DNA of 64,000 bases from Dreissena polymorpha (GCF_020536995.1 NC_068360.1:21812257-21876256); one strand, 5' to 3'. Shown: positions 44,845-59,305, counted from the first letter of the stretch. The notes: generated by a model from the sequence alone, not told the origin. Program-made: numbers and translations.

Positions 44845-46060
44845 TGACAAACTATAAAATAATTTGCACACTGTGTAATTTAGCTGATAAATATTCCAGT
44901 TCTCGTGAATACACGAACTGCTGTTAGTGAATCGAATCCGAGAGGTTGCTTGTGCGCTGAAATTCCATCAAAGAGAGGGATACCTGTGCTTCATGCAAAC
45001 CAAAAATGACAATTTTCAGAATATTTTACATACGTTATATTTATAATTATGGGGGATAAATATTCTTTAGTTATCAACGATTAGCCTCTGATATACATTT
45101 TAGGCCCGAGTGTATTGTTGCGAATGGAAAGTCACATTAACAACACTACAATGCGATAGTTAACAGTGCAACGTAAAACTACGTGACTTATATCTAAACT
45201 CCAGTTAACGGAACATTAAAACAAAGTACATACAAACATAAGTCAATTTTGAAATGTTCCGTGCAATACTTACTTTTGACGTAATTCGTTTCCTTCAAGG
45301 TCAAAAGAACACTTTGGTGACCACTCTCCATCACAGAATCATGTTTTTGACCAAGAATGACCGGTACCGCTTCCGAGAGGGATACCAATATAGTGTTTCA
45401 TCCGAGAGGGGGACCGATGAAACTGAAACTTGAAACTTGCTAATTTGATGAAACGCCTATTTATATAAGTATATTCAATGGCATTGTAAAACACATGTGT
45501 ATGCACATAAAATTGATAAAAAATAATAGTGATTGATACTATTAAGATGCATAAAATAAAGGATTAATAATAACAAATTGTGTTATATAAATAAAAATGC
45601 TGTAAGAAACTTAAGCAATAAACAATTGCCGGCTACAATATCGAAGCACAGTACAATTTAAATATTATGTAATAAATTGATATAACTAGGGTTAAAAAAT
45701 AATTCTAATGATATGAGCATATTATTTGGGGAACATAAAGACACTGTTTTTCATTAACTGAAAGGATACGTGTAAGGATATGTCAGCACTCTGGCTGTCG
45801 GATTCCGCAGCTACTTGTCACCTGCCACCCTTACGGACGCTTCTTTTGGGTTTTAACCTTATTTGAACTATTGTGACTACTCGTTACAAATAGACTGACC
45901 AAGTGTGACTACAAGACACAACTTGAAGGTTAAAATCACATTGTGACTATAAGACACATCAAGAGGGGATAAGCTGACTAAAACACATTGCTTATACTAC
46001 AATCATGTGAGTCGAAGACTGGAAAAATCAAACCCCGTCAGGACAACCGTCGCACTCGTA
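44845..46060. other. Intergenic stretch
   Basis: AT-rich and unannotated. The word gagaggg(g)ga(t/c)acc recurs near 44972, 45377 and 45406, suggesting a decayed repeat. Confidence 0.4.
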
Positions 46061-47393
46061 AATTATCATTATTATAATAAATAAATAACGCTGAGTCTCG
46101 ATTATTTTTAAAATCACAGTTATTCAAATTAAAATAGGTTGTAAAAGTCTCTTAAGTAAAATGTTTTCAAATTCCTTTTGAAATTGTCTATTAAGACACA
46201 AGTCCGGATGCTTCATGGTAGGTCATTCCACACTTTAGGACCAACAACTCCGAAATTCCTGTCCATGAAAGTTTTTCTCTTTGTGCGTTTAACATCACAC
46301 ATTCCGTCATACGAGACTGTAGATCGTAGGTTACATGCTGGTAGTTTTTCTGTTAAAAGTTCTGTAAGGTATTTTGGCGCGTGACAAACAGAACAATTAT
46401 ACATGAAGGTCAGTAATTTGAATGTTATCCTTGCCTGTATTGGTAGCCAGTGTAGTTCATACAAAGCACCTTTTGAACTGTCATATTTCTGTCGAGCGAG
46501 TACTAATTTGGCACACATGTTTTGGATACGTTGCATTTTTTTTATTTCGCCTTGAGCTTTTCCATACAAGATGAGATTACAAAAATCCAGATGTGATATT
46601 ACCCAAAACAAAACGAGTATTGCTTCTTTTGTTAAGTGTTTCCTTATGTGTTTTATTCTAAGGCAGTTGCACATGGCTGTAAGGCACTTAATATTGATGT
46701 GTTCTTTAAAATTTAGTGTTTCGTCTAAATATGTACCCAAATACCGAATGCATTTTGCTGCTTTAACAGTTTTACCAGCAATATCTATTTCTTTAGATTG
46801 ACATTTATTTAATTGGGGTCTACTACCGAACATGATGAATTCAGTTTTTGATGCGTTCATTTTCAGTTTATTCTCGTTCATCCAGTTGTTAAAAACGAGT
46901 GCGCAACGTTCAAATTCATGAATGGCAGATCTTTCAACAGAAAAAGATGTAGGTTTGAATCGCTTGTTTGCGATGTGGTCTTTTGCCTCTTGTTCCTCCT
47001 TACCTTCGCGTCTATCATTGGCCAGTCTAAGTAAAGCAGATTCACAAGAATGGACTTGTCTGTAGGCTGACAGATTTTTTGGAAGGAGACTGTTTTCATT
47101 TATATGTATGTTGAGTCTAAACAGAGCAGCATTTTCGATCACTTTCGATAGAAATGATATGTTGCTCACTGGTCTATAGTTGGCATAACTCAGATCTAGT
47201 CCAATTTTCTTCAGAAGTGGTCTAACTATTGCCTGCTTAAATTTTGATGGAAAAACTCCAATCAGAGAGAGATTAACCAATTTTGTCACGACGGTAGTAA
47301 CTCGTTAATAAATGAGTTTAGTACTTTTGTTGGCAATGCATCTATAGATCGCATGATTTTGCTTGCAGATTATTGATAATCTTTTTCACTTCA
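46060..47393 (-). mobile_element. LINE (CR1-like) fragment, minus strand, RT core deleted
   Basis: A long minus-strand frame (47289-46213) encodes the RT N-terminal part ([27 protein letters not shown], then [13 protein letters not shown]), an abrupt unrelated joint, and then the RT thumb and C-terminus ([59 protein letters not shown]). The palm with the YADD motif is missing. A TGA interrupts the usual WN(D/S)LP-(L)-IR ending, after which the frame continues to 46129. Upstream similarity reaches about 47393. Confidence 0.8.
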
Positions 47394-47394
47394 T

Positions 47395-48754
47395 TGTCAC
47401 ATTATGGTTAGAAATTGTAGGTGGAATATGTGGGTTTACTTCATGTAAGAAATATTGAAATTTTATCAAAAGGGCCAGTAAATATGACAGTAACAAAGTG
47501 CACATATGTTCAAATAAGCTTATCGATGAGGGAGAGATTAAAGAATAGTATAGTTGACACAAGGCCGGGTATGTTTGTATTGGTCAAGCAACGCATAGAC
47601 TGACCAATGGGATTCTTAGGAATTTAGCCAATCAGCTTATTTAGAAGACTGACCAATGGGATTCAAAACTGAGTTTCACGGGGCAAATGTTAGAGAGAAA
47701 TAAGACAGTTAGCGTTTAGACCTAGAGGTATGCAGATGGAAAAACACACAATCATGTCGCAATCACAACGTATTTGTATAACTGAAATATTTGTTAAGTC
47801 AGACATTAAATTTGACTAGAAACTGATATATGGTGTTGTTGAATATTTTATCCTACATTATGCAGAGAAATAAATATTAATAGAGAGGGACGGACTTGTC
47901 TAATGCGTGACACGAGAAAATGGTAGTTAATGCAAATCTCGTCATAATGGCAATACTCGCATGACAAGATATCGAATAATAGGCTACACACCAGTAATTT
48001 AAGAGTAATGAACATTACGAGAAACTGTGTGTCGTCCATGAACTATGAACGATTACGTGACACAGGACGTTAAATGGTGCGGTTGTGTCACATTATGGTT
48101 AGAAATTGTAGGTGGAATATGTGGGTTTACCTCATGTTAGAAATATTGAAAATTTTATCAAAAGGGCCAGTAAACATGACAGTCACAAAGTGCACATATG
48201 TTCAAATAAGCTTATCGATGAGGGAGAGGTTAAAGAATAGTATAGTTGACACAAGGCCGGGTATGTTTGTATTGGTCAAGCAACGCATAGACTGACCAAT
48301 GGGATTCTTAGTAATTTAGCCAATCAGCTTATTTAGAAGACTGACCAATGGGCTTCATAACTGAGTTTCACGGGGCAACTGTTAGAGGGAAATAAGACAG
48401 TTAGCGTTTAGACCTAGAGGTGTACAGATGGAAAAAGACACAATCATGTAGCAATCACAACGTATTTGTATAACTGAAATATTAGTTAAGTCAGACATTA
48501 AATTGGACTAGAAACTGATATATGGTGTTGTTGAATATTTTATCCTACATTATACAGAGAAATTAATATTAATAGAGAGGGACGGACTTGTCCCATGCGT
48601 GACACGAAGAAATGGTAGTTAATGCAAATCTCGTCATCACGGCAATACGCGCATGACGAGATATCGAATAATAGGCTACACACCAGTAATTTAAGGGTAA
48701 TGAACATTACGAGAAACTGTGTGTCGTCCATGAACTATGAACGATTACGTGACA
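47395..48754. repeat. 669-bp tandem duplication with CCAAT boxes
   Basis: Copies at 47395-48062 and 48086-48754 (offset 691, ~23-bp spacer) differ at a few percent. Each holds three CCAAT words in about 55 bp (tgaccaatggg, agccaatcag, tgaccaatggg). The first copy starts exactly where LINE similarity ends. The matching 60-73-codon frames in each copy are not convincing genes. Confidence 0.9.
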
Positions 48755-49562
48755 TCATCTTGGGTGAGCTCCTCGAACAAACCGAAACACGGTACTTCCT
48801 CGTGATCGGGTTTGAATTTTTCGAAGCTTGCAAGGGCATATCGAATTTTGTTAATTTTATTCAGTAAGTGATCGGCAAAATGTTCAGCCGATATGAGTTT
48901 ACACCGTGAGATAGCTACATTTTAAAAACACGTGATGGGGCAGATAGCTCCTTTATGATCAGCAAAACTTCCGTAATCAAAACGAGTTAAAATCTCGTGA
49001 TTACTGTATTTATTTCTTATAAGAGCATATGGGACAAAGTAGGTAACAAATGTCAACTTCGAATTTAGCAATATCGACATAACGAAGTTCATATTAATTT
49101 ATCGTTAAAATATATGTATTATCTTATAAAGAAAGTTCGTTGTGCAATGAATTCAGTGAACCAATATGACAGCCAAAACACGGACCATATTCATGAAGTT
49201 TAACCCTTTAAAAAGTTACATGTAAAACGAGAAGACGAGTGCTCCTTCAAACGGTTAATGTACCATAACGTGTATTTCGAAATTACTCGACAAACTACAA
49301 ATGTGTTTATGATGACACATTCGGGATTGAAGATATGTTGATATCGACTTCAGAGTGCGCACGGAGTGGTTAAAACGAACATTTGACTCGCAAAGTGTTT
49401 GGTTATTAACACAAGTTAAGATCTAGTATTATGTATTGTCAATCGGTGGGAACAATATCTGCGTAAATTTTTGACTTTGCATACAGTATAAGTATCTGAA
49501 GTATTGATAAATCTTGTATTTTAAAATCCAAAGTAGACATAGCTTAAAACAAACAATTCACC

Positions 49563-52500
49563 ATGGCGACAGGCGGTCTGGAGAATTCAAACAGGGGCAA
49601 CGCAAGCGACTTTATTGGAGAGTGTTTTGTAACGCGGTCTTGCGAACCATGTATGAAAACCAACATTGCAAAAGCAGCTTATGTTTTCTGCAAGGACTGT
49701 AACGAGTTTTTGTGTGAAACGTGCAGAAATCCACACATCGTTTATAAACCAGGAAATCATGATATGGTCAGTATGCAGGACACAGCGGTAATAGACATGA
49801 AAAGAATGGACAAGTGTTCGGAACATGATAAGGGATTCTAGTTTTTCTGTGAAGATCATTGTAAGCTCTGCTGCACTACATGTGTTATCGAACACCGAAA
49901 GTGTGAAACATTGGATGAAATAGCAAGCATTTCCGGACAGAATGGAGCACAGCTCCATAGATTGAAACAGTCTTTCTTAAAATTGAAATCCGATGCTGAC
50001 GCTACTGTTGCCGAATAAAAGCAGTCAGAAAAAGATTTGAATGCGACAGTTGCGGACGTATCGAAAGATGTCGACGAAATGAAAGAGCGTATGATAAAAC
50101 TCTTTGACGCCGCGAAACAAGAATTGCTTACCGAAGCAAACGCTTTAAAGAGTGAAGAGGTGAAGAGACTTAGTATAATGCAATCTGTCTCTACAGCAGT
50201 TATTGAAGAAATAAATCAATTGTTTCCAATCTGCTCTTCTATTGCAGACCACGGAACACCTCAGCAAATGTTTATATTATCCAAACAGGTTGAGGAGAAA
50301 AAAAATATCGAATCTAAACTAAACGAACAACGAATGACGCAAATTTCATCAAAAGTGACATTGGCGTATACGGGAGAGCTGTCGTCGATTCTTGAAATGG
50401 GAAACAACTTCATGAAAGTGAATTTGGAACGGAACGAAGAGGTATTCATTTTAAAATTAATACTTAGTATACGTAATTTTAATTATGTAAAACTATGTAA
50501 TACACAGGCTGGTTTTTGTATGGCATAGTGACGACGAAGTTACAATCTTAACATATTAACATTAAATAGTAGTTTTTTTTTTGTTTTTATAAGGACTATT
50601 TTGATGTTGCATGATCCCTCCGTCGAGTATTACAATATACTGTGTATTATATTTAATAAAATCTGCGCGGCTGACCACTGATTTGCAAGTAAACGCGTTA
50701 GTACATTAAGCTCAACATGCATTGACTCTTAACAAACTGTATATGTTTTTATTTCCATGTCTCATCCGGAAATTTCTAAAACCCGTTTAAACAGGACACG
50801 GAAAGTAATGTATGCAAACAATCTGCACGTAAATTTCGTGGGTTTTTGTGGATGAATGCATTTTGCTATGTATTTGAATCTGACTGGCAATATATGTGTG
50901 CCGTGAGTGAATCAGTATGATCTTTTTATTTTGCAACTTTTACAAATTATGGTAATACGGCGGCGTCGGTAAACAACTGAAATCGCGTGGAACGATGCAT
51001 GTAATATATCTACCCCCAATCACATCAGTGTATTGCTCTGTAATAAAACAATTACAAACTTCTTAAAAATGTTTGATTTTACAAAATGTTTTTATTGTTT
51101 TGAGAATGCAACCTAAACTTTCAAAAACTACCTCACACATACACGTTTCGAGTTTTATTCGCATTCTCTGGGAAAGTATAATGTCATGTAGCTTCGAATA
51201 TCTCTTGAAGATTGCATTGTTATATAATAACGTATTTTCTTGCAAATAAATGTATTATTTAATAATAACAAGCTTATTACACTCGTCGTCTTGGATGAGC
51301 ATCGGAACCTTCGCCGAGAATCTGTCGTCTTTTACGACGTGTTCAGTGCAGATGGTAGGCATACAAATTACAAATAAGCATCGACTATGTCGAAGCCAAT
51401 CGCGCAAAACATTGTAGCTAACTAAAGCAACATCGCCCATGGATATTCGTGACCATTAACGAATTAATATAAATAAATGAATAGTAAAACTCCTATTTGA
51501 GCACATGCATATTAATTATAAAGTATAAACACCATTAACTCAAGTATACATTTCATTAAGCGTAAACTGTTAATTTGTTAAGAACTGATTAGTTGGTCTT
51601 AAATGTCCTGAAATCTGACATCTGAGAGCATTTCTTAGGCATGGTTTCCTTTTATGTTATAATGATTGCAAATACATTTAAAAAATCTGGAGGGGATGTC
51701 ACCCTCTTGGATGCTTGACGACCCTGTAATTAGGTCAAAAGGTCAATGAGTGCATTTTGCTTTAAACATTGAGGTAATCTTGCTAAAATTGTGAAATATC
51801 AGATACTATTACTGATTTTACTTCTGAACTGACTTACATTTGATACTTGAAGGCTTATCCCATTTTAAAACTGATTTTGGCGTTTCATAAGTATGTCAAT
51901 GGTCATAAAGTGCACTTTTATAACCCGTATATAACGTAAATTGCATGTATGTTGAAACCAACCGAAGATCCATGTATTATACATTTGTAAGTAACTTTTC
52001 AATGAGAGATGGATACTTTTATGATGAAAAGAGTATTTCCCTGTTGTATCTTAAGTGAATGTTCCTAACTTTGTAAATTACGTTACCTAAATTAAAAGAA
52101 CACAATGTTCATTTTTAGACTTTTAATACTTATTGCGTTTAATAATATAACAACTTTTTATAAAAGAACCACATTTATGCATTATCCTATCACTACAACT
52201 ACGAGACTTTAAACTATGAAAGTATAGTTACAAGTAAACATGTGTGATCTACGTTACAGTCTAAATATACAAGTTGTTTTATATGCATATTATGCTAAAT
52301 ACTATTTTAAATAAAAGATTTTAGCTCAAATAGTATACTCTAATGAAGTTCTTTATACTGTACGTTCTATAATGTCATATTCATGCAAGGTAAGTTATTT
52401 TTACTTCACCAAATTAGTATTAATTGTAATAGATATGAATAATGTAAAACAGAAATTATTTTACCCAAAACAGTGATCTATTTAGTAATATATTTAAAAA

Positions 52501-55500
52501 TCTTGAAGTACCGTTTATAAAATAAAACAAATGTTCATCTGATTTCAATGTACTTTTTTGACCTACTGTATCATCATGCTGAAGATAATGTCGGTCTTGT
52601 GTGATAATGTATTTATCATACGTTACATAAGTTCACAGTTTTGTTCCAAAACACGAATTACTATAGTAGTATATGTATCTCCTTATCTTTTATCGTTGAC
52701 AATACTTTTCTAGGGTTAAAACAGCCTTTTGCCTCACATGCGCTTTCAAACAAGCATCCTTGGTCAGATCTATAGCACTTGCATCGTGCTGTACTACACA
52801 TGGTTTGACAGCCACGTGATACTAACTGGACACATGCTGCAGGGGACGTTGGTTTCCTCATCCATAACGGTTTCATTGATGAATTTTCTTCAAGTTTTCA
52901 TGTGCCAGTATCAAGAGGATCATCAGGCTGAAATCCTTATTTGTGGCATTTAGCCATATCTTTGCCTGGTATTTTTCCCTTTTAATGTATAGTTCAAGCG
53001 CATCATTTGTAGGGGCTAACAAATCCAACTCTTCCTGGCTTTCAAAAATATCCGATACCTACATGTGTCAATGTTTGGTGGGTGGTCCTGACAGCAGCCA
53101 TACAGCACACACAGAAATTAAGAAACTGATAGAGCATCACCATCTCTACCAACACCCGCCAATGTATAAGGTTGTGCAATATAATTCACCTATGCGGTTT
53201 TTCTTACTTATTACACTTAGAACAGACGTGTATCGCATCCTGTCAATGCGTGAAACCCGAAAATGTTCCATCTGACATTGTCACCTAGTTTTTCAGATAT
53301 TGTGTGCACAGGATAATATTTTCTTTGTTTTCCTGTACCAGATATCATATATACCTCGGCGTCAGCTCTAATGTGGTATATTAACAAGAGCAGAACGTCA
53401 GTGTCTCTACAATATACTTATAAACGCTTGTAGCCTCTATCAATAGCGGCCCTTGAGTGCAATATCATCCGTGTATCTGCCTGCTCATGATTTACACATA
53501 TGATTTTGCATCAAAAGTACTTGACTTTGAATCAACATCGACTGGAAATCCACCTCCTACAACTATAGTTGATCCTGTTGGAAGATTTTCTGATTGTTTT
53601 AGCAATTCGTTTGAGAGAAATTCAGCCAATTCTGCTCTATTGTCATCGTGTGTGATATACTGTTCCTATATTTGCGGAAGAGGAACCTTTGGACTTGTTA
53701 TGAGATTCCTAATAGGTGGACTCTTTCTTTTCCTCGTTTCTTCTTTGATAGATTTACTTCAAAAGTATCGATCGAAATTCACATTAACTCGGGTAGTGTT
53801 TGCGCTGAAATGCCTTAAAAGTTAAAACAGATGTTACAAAAACAGCTGCATATTGGCCAAATGTTTGACAGTCCTTAGGTTTACCTAAACTCTGTATTAG
53901 CGCGAGCCCATAACTTATTGCACATGTTGCCTCAGTCGCTGTCGGAACAACTTGAGGCGTCACAATATCATTGTCCTTTGTAAGCACTTGGAGTATGTTT
54001 AATTTCTGGGTTTCATGCATTTTCCCACTAGCATTTGCAAATGATAATGGCACACCAGAAAGTTCATGTTCTAGTACCGATGATGTTTCTACGGCTCTCC
54101 CTGAATAAGCTGAGTTGAAAAGTGTCTGCATAAGCTTTCTGTCAGCCTTTAAAATCTTTGTCACTTTCTGCTTTTTACTGACTGTCTCCTTGTAGAGATA
54201 TACAAATGTTTTAGACTGAACCTTTTGAATAGGAGCATAAAATTAAACATTCTTCTCTGCAAATTTCTTGAGTAATGTTTTTGGTCGACTTTCACAGGTT
54301 AATAAATCATCTCTGATATCATTAGTTGCAACGTTCTTAGATGCTGTTGATAACAGTCTGTTCTCCACTTCATGCACTCCGAATATATCATATGAACCAA
54401 AGAGCTGCATCATTTTCTTGATGCACTCTTCCTCTGAAGAAACTCCCGAACGAGTCCCATCTGCTCTATTCTTGAATATTCCAATATCTTCGTCATCGTC
54501 ATGTTGATTGAACAATTTCATGATATTATTGGAAATCTCAGATCTTACTGACTACGTAATACAAAACATATCTCTTGCCTGGTCCTGTTGTGTTATTTCA
54601 ATAATACCCCTGTCGTTTTACAAATTCTGTTTATCCACTCAGTAGCCTGGTCGACAGGTTCTCTGTTGAATGCTTTTTCCTTCAGCCTGACTACAAAGTG
54701 ACCTTCAATAAACTCTTTGAACACTTCAGGTGCTGCATATTCTAATGCTTTTATGTCTGCTAGATAAACAGGACCCCAACGGGCATTGTTTGTGTGGTCG
54801 TACAGCATTAGCCACGGTAGCATCTCGGAAAAGGCTTCAATATGCAACAGCCAATCGCCTATTCTTTGGGCTTTGATGAACTTCATAAGGATGTCATCCA
54901 AATGTAGGTAGGAATTCCAGATAGAAAAAATCTTTACTTCAATTTATCTTTGTCGAATTTATCTAGTTATTCGCTTATCTTTTTATCCTTGACTGCTTCA
55001 AGAAGATTATCATTTGCTTCACGTATATCATCTTGGTTCAAAAGACTTTTCATTTCAAAAGCAACCTCTTACTCTCTTACGTCATGTTCAAATTCTGGGA
55101 TTTCTTCTTCCTTAGAGTCTAACCACTGACAAAAATATCTTAAGTTTAACCTCCAAATCGCCCCATATACAAGCATAGAGCCCCCAACCGCATAATAATA
55201 TGCCTTTCCATCCATAACCTTAGTTACAGCATTTGAAGCATACCTGAAGTTCTCCCATCATGAAAATAACATTCCTGTAATGTTCTTTAGTTGCCCATAA
55301 TATTTCTTTGCCTTTGCTGTATAATGGCTCGTCAGCAGTTATAACAGTGTTTTCTGTCCAACATGCCTACTTATTCCTTCAAATCTATTTATGATAGTTA
55401 AGATTGTGTTGTACTCTTCCGCGCTTTTTTCTAACGAATATAAATGGTACATTGGTCTCATGCACATCACAGGTTTTGTACCAAAAATCAGGTTGTCATT

Positions 55501-57783
55501 TCAATAGTCCAATCAGTGTAAAAGTGTTATTCCTTATAGATCTTGTATGACTATGCCAGGAAAGTCATGATCAAAATGAGACATTCCCAGTACATAATAC
55601 AATATGAGATTACACAGTGGCATATATTTAAAAACAAAACACTCAAATAAACGGGCAAAGTGCAATATGTGACAACTCATTAGCATCTACTTGACTGGAA
55701 GGGATAACAAAGCCTGAATAATATATACCTTTAATGCTGCATAAATCACTATCAATTGCTCCAAATGAGTCTTACTTTTTGCTTGATACAAATGGCGTTT
55801 TCCTTTTCAGGGGCACTTACTCTTCATTAACTTTCAGTTACAAAGCCTGGCTATTTCCTGTATTGGGTTTTTGGTACGAGCATGAAGTCAACAGGGAGTA
55901 GATCAGCAGTATAAGATATATAATTTTAAAAAGATCCAAGCAGGTTCATTTGCAGACAATATTACTACCTTAAACTTTTCAATTTTAGTTATAAATTACC
56001 ATGACATGTATTTCATCTCCTAAATAACTGAAAACTGTACCCATTGACCTTTGACCTAATTAAAAGGATGTCAAGCACCTGAGAAGGTGACATCCCCTCG
56101 AGATTTTCAGCAGAGTGTATGTAGATACTAAAAAACATAAAAAAGCCATGCCTAAAAATTGCCAACCAACTTTTTTTCCAGGCACATTTCTCAGATTTTT
56201 AGGTTAACTAGATCCAGTTCATAAAGCATTAAGAGTTATCTTAATGTACATATATTCCAAGAAACTCGTTTCCATTGGTCGATTGCTCGCAGAATAACCT
56301 CCTATACATTCAACACTTAGCTGATAGTCTTGATGCAAACGCTAAATTATCGGATTTCTGCACCTGCCGCATTGAAGCCGATTAGTCTTTGGAGTACATT
56401 GTCTTCTAAGTATGAACACAAACTACATCTTGCATATAAATGAATTATTGAATGGCATTATTAAATACTTTAACCATACAGTTCCCTGAGACGAGCAAGC
56501 GAACTGTTCGTATATACAACGTGACAATTTAGTGATACACGATTTATATGTATGCTATCTTATTAACGAAGCAACATGTACATCATATAGTAAAGCTTTA
56601 AAATATTGCTTCGATTTACGAGTATAATAAGAATGTACGTTTTTCAAAACTAAGAATTGCACTGATCATAATGGTATTGTGTGAGTTGCATTTGAAATTT
56701 TAACCTATGCACTCAGTATCGAATATAACTTCACATACATCATCACAATACCAGTTGATTAACATGCGACAACTAATCAATTGAAATGTTAGCTACATCC
56801 CTGCAAATCCACATTCATTATTCATACAAAAATTGTGTTTAGCTAATCAAATTAAAGCGTTGACTTACCCAACGTATTACTTATATAATTGAAATTGAAA
56901 TAGATAGTGATTCTATATTGTACTTTGTATTCAGGAAATCCCAGTTCCATCAGTTCACTATCCCAGCTCAGAGCAGTCACCCTGAAGCTGATCGTGTCCT
57001 TGAATCTACCAAAGTCTGAAGAGAATGAGCGTGAACCTTTGATCACTGGACTAGACTTCCTGTCGGACGGAAGACTGGTAGCTGTGGATAACTTGAACAG
57101 GAAATGTATGCTACTGAACGAAGGGCTGAGGAGACTCGGAACACCATACACGTTAAAGTCATCATCTCCCAAAGACGTAGCAGTTTTGTCTATTAGTGAA
57201 ATAGTAGTGACAAGTGTCAATTTTTTTCTATCAGTGAGTTCAGACAATGTCATCAGTCTGACTAAGCAAATTGAAACATCGTCGAATTTATTTTCTATAT
57301 GCTGCAAGACGCCAACACAAATGGTCGTGAGTACGATCGATGATCCCCGTAATGTTAGAATGATAAATGTGGACGGAGTTGACACCAACTTTCAGCACGT
57401 GGAGTTTCCAAAGAAGGCGTATAAACTAGGTGAGAGTTATGTGCACATATGTCCAATCTAAGGACACGTTAGTAATGACTGACAAGTTCGCTCACACAGT
57501 GTACATGTACGACACCGTGAAGGGCACTTCTACCGCAGTCACTAATGAGAACATACAGGCACCACGAGGCGTCTGTGTCGGACCAGGTGATACGGTTATG
57601 GTGTGCAGTGAAAATATGAACTCCGTCGTGCACCTGACTGTAGACGGTGATTTCCTGAGTACATACTTCGTGGATATGCAGGTATGTTTGTCTAAGGATG
57701 GGACTAGGCTGGCGGTGACAAACTGCGCGAAAGGTGCCACTAAACTTCAGCTATATAAAATACTACTCACCCTCAATAACTAG
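49563..57783 (+). pseudogene. TRIM-like B-box/beta-propeller gene, copy 2 (pseudogene)
   Basis: Exon 1 (49563-50441) and exon 2 (56935-57783) align with copies 1 and 3. The start MATGGLENSNRGNASDF and the first zinc module (CEPCMKTNIAKAAYVFCKDC) are present. Exon 1 has two in-frame stops (TAG 49839-49841, TAA 50016-50018) and a 5-nt insertion (repeated ggaac) near 50431. Exon 2 has a one-base insertion near 57440 and a 12-nt in-frame deletion near 57680. The intron is enlarged by a 4.6-kb transposon at 51590-56210. Splice borders are still recognisable. Despite these breaks, long parts remain close to the intact copies, so inactivation is fairly recent or conversion has refreshed it. Confidence 0.88.
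51590..56210 (-). mobile_element. 4.6-kb DNA transposon, Academ-like, decayed
   Basis: Inserted in the copy 2 intron. GAT is duplicated (51587-51589, 56211-56213), and unit 1 shows the single site gatccagtt. The ends TAGTT...AACTA begin imperfect inverted repeats of about 180 bp (gaggggatgtcacct and aattaggtcaaa-ggtcaatg occur in both). Minus-strand remnants across about 55560-52950 match a family common in aquatic invertebrates: KGKEILWATKEHYRNVIFMM, MLYDHTNNARWGPVYLADIK, FVVRLKEKAFNREPVDQATE, then FGFHALTGCDTRLF. The large frame is broken by many stops. The 3-bp duplication and the XPG/FEN1-like character of this family suggest Academ; the superfamily call is from memory. Confidence 0.75.
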
Positions 57784-58383
57784 AATGTTATCACAGATCA
57801 GCTGCTATCTATGTGGTCATCGAACTGCATAGTATGATGCATAATAATGCCGTGAACAATAGGAATGTGCACATATAATTGTTTTGTAGAAATAAGTGCC
57901 AGTTATACGATATACTATATTAAATATCATGTATAAATGCACACATTGTGCTGAATTGCTGATTTGAATGATGCTGTTTGCTCGCACATTTTTTTTAACA
58001 TTTCAACAATTTTGCCATCATCAGCTAGACGTCAGGCAAAATTAAGGTATAACATTAAATGATTCTATAGATAATGATTATCTATTATTTATCAGGTACC
58101 AAAGGTATATCTTTATCGCAACTACAACAGAATTCCGATATTTTACTTACTTAAATATAAAAATCTATCCACTTTATTTATTTATTTAAATCATATACAT
58201 AGTATTAAGTCATGGATATAACTCAAATGTTTGATTAAATCGGTGTTTTGCCCCATAACGTAGTAACACCGTGGTACTGCATGTACGCGTATATGTTCTA
58301 TTAACACAAATATTTGTGTTCATGTCTAATATGGGTTCTTTCAAATACGTCATTCTCTTTGTGCTACTTTGCTTTATACATAG

Positions 58384-58420
58384 CGGACACGAACGGTTTT
58401 GACACTAAACGGGATACTTG
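58384..58420 (+). other. Unit 2 copy of the 37-nt splice-bordered segment
   Basis: Preceded by a pyrimidine-rich tract ending tacatag and followed by gtatgt. It differs from 7148-7184 at only two or three positions. Confidence 0.3.
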
Positions 58421-59094
58421 GTATGTGTATTGTAAAACAAAATTTCAATAACTAACATACGTATTGACCAAGCTACAATAATTCACTTAAACGGCTTTAC
58501 CCTTTGAAAACAGAGCTTGTTTGGATCAACGGATCATAAACCACGGTCATAGTAAAAAAAAAATAATTATATATCAACTTTTCATTGTATTTAGCTTGAT
58601 AAATTAAATGAATCCCTTACTTTTTAAAGTATTACTCAACTCACTATGCATTTTATGTGCTATGTTTGGGTGTCCAATATGAAAACTTATTCATATTCCA
58701 TGCACTACTTCAAACAATAGGGAAATCATTTGAAATAAATATTGTACATTATTATCTAATATTTTTACAGTGTCGTCTTGCATGACAGTTGCGTAATATT
58801 TGAGCTTATGGTATTACTCTTATATATCAAAATCGAAACTACAAAACGATGTTTGTCCATTTTATATTTCATGTTTTTTCTTCCTTGTTAAAATTAGTTC
58901 ATTTTCAAGCATAACAAATTCATGTGATGTGATCTTATTACAAAATTATGAATATTATTTTTGAGATTCGTCTAAATCAGGGCTATCAGTAAGTAATAAA
59001 TATTTCAAATTATATCAATGGGCATTGCTCCTTTGTTTAAATGACGTTTCACGAAATTATATTCCACCATGCTTTTAAGCAAATAGGGCGTGCT

Positions 59095-59305
59095 CTGTGA
59101 AAAGGGTTTATTGCATGTGCGTAAAGTGTTGTCCCAAATAAGCTGGTGCAGTCCGCACAGGCTAATCAGGGACGACCCTTTCCGCTTTTTATGATATTGT
59201 TCGTTTAAATACAATCTCTTCTTAGCAAAATTAAAGTTTAGGCGGAAAGTGTCGTCCCTGATAAGGCTGCGCGAAAATGCATATGCATTTTAACAGAACA
59301 CCGCT
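59095..59305. mobile_element. 260-bp inverted-repeat MITE, copy E (shortened)
   Basis: Same CAAAT flanks (59090-59094, 59306-59310) and same locus as copy A in unit 1, with about 50 bp lost near the right end. Confidence 0.85.

Noticed and set aside
47421-48295. Paired 60-73-codon frames in the 669-bp duplicates
   Set aside because: No start context or protein features; they are identical because of recent duplication.
53457-53825. Plus-strand open frame inside the 4.6-kb transposon
   Set aside because: It is the antisense of the transposon's own minus-strand protein remnants.
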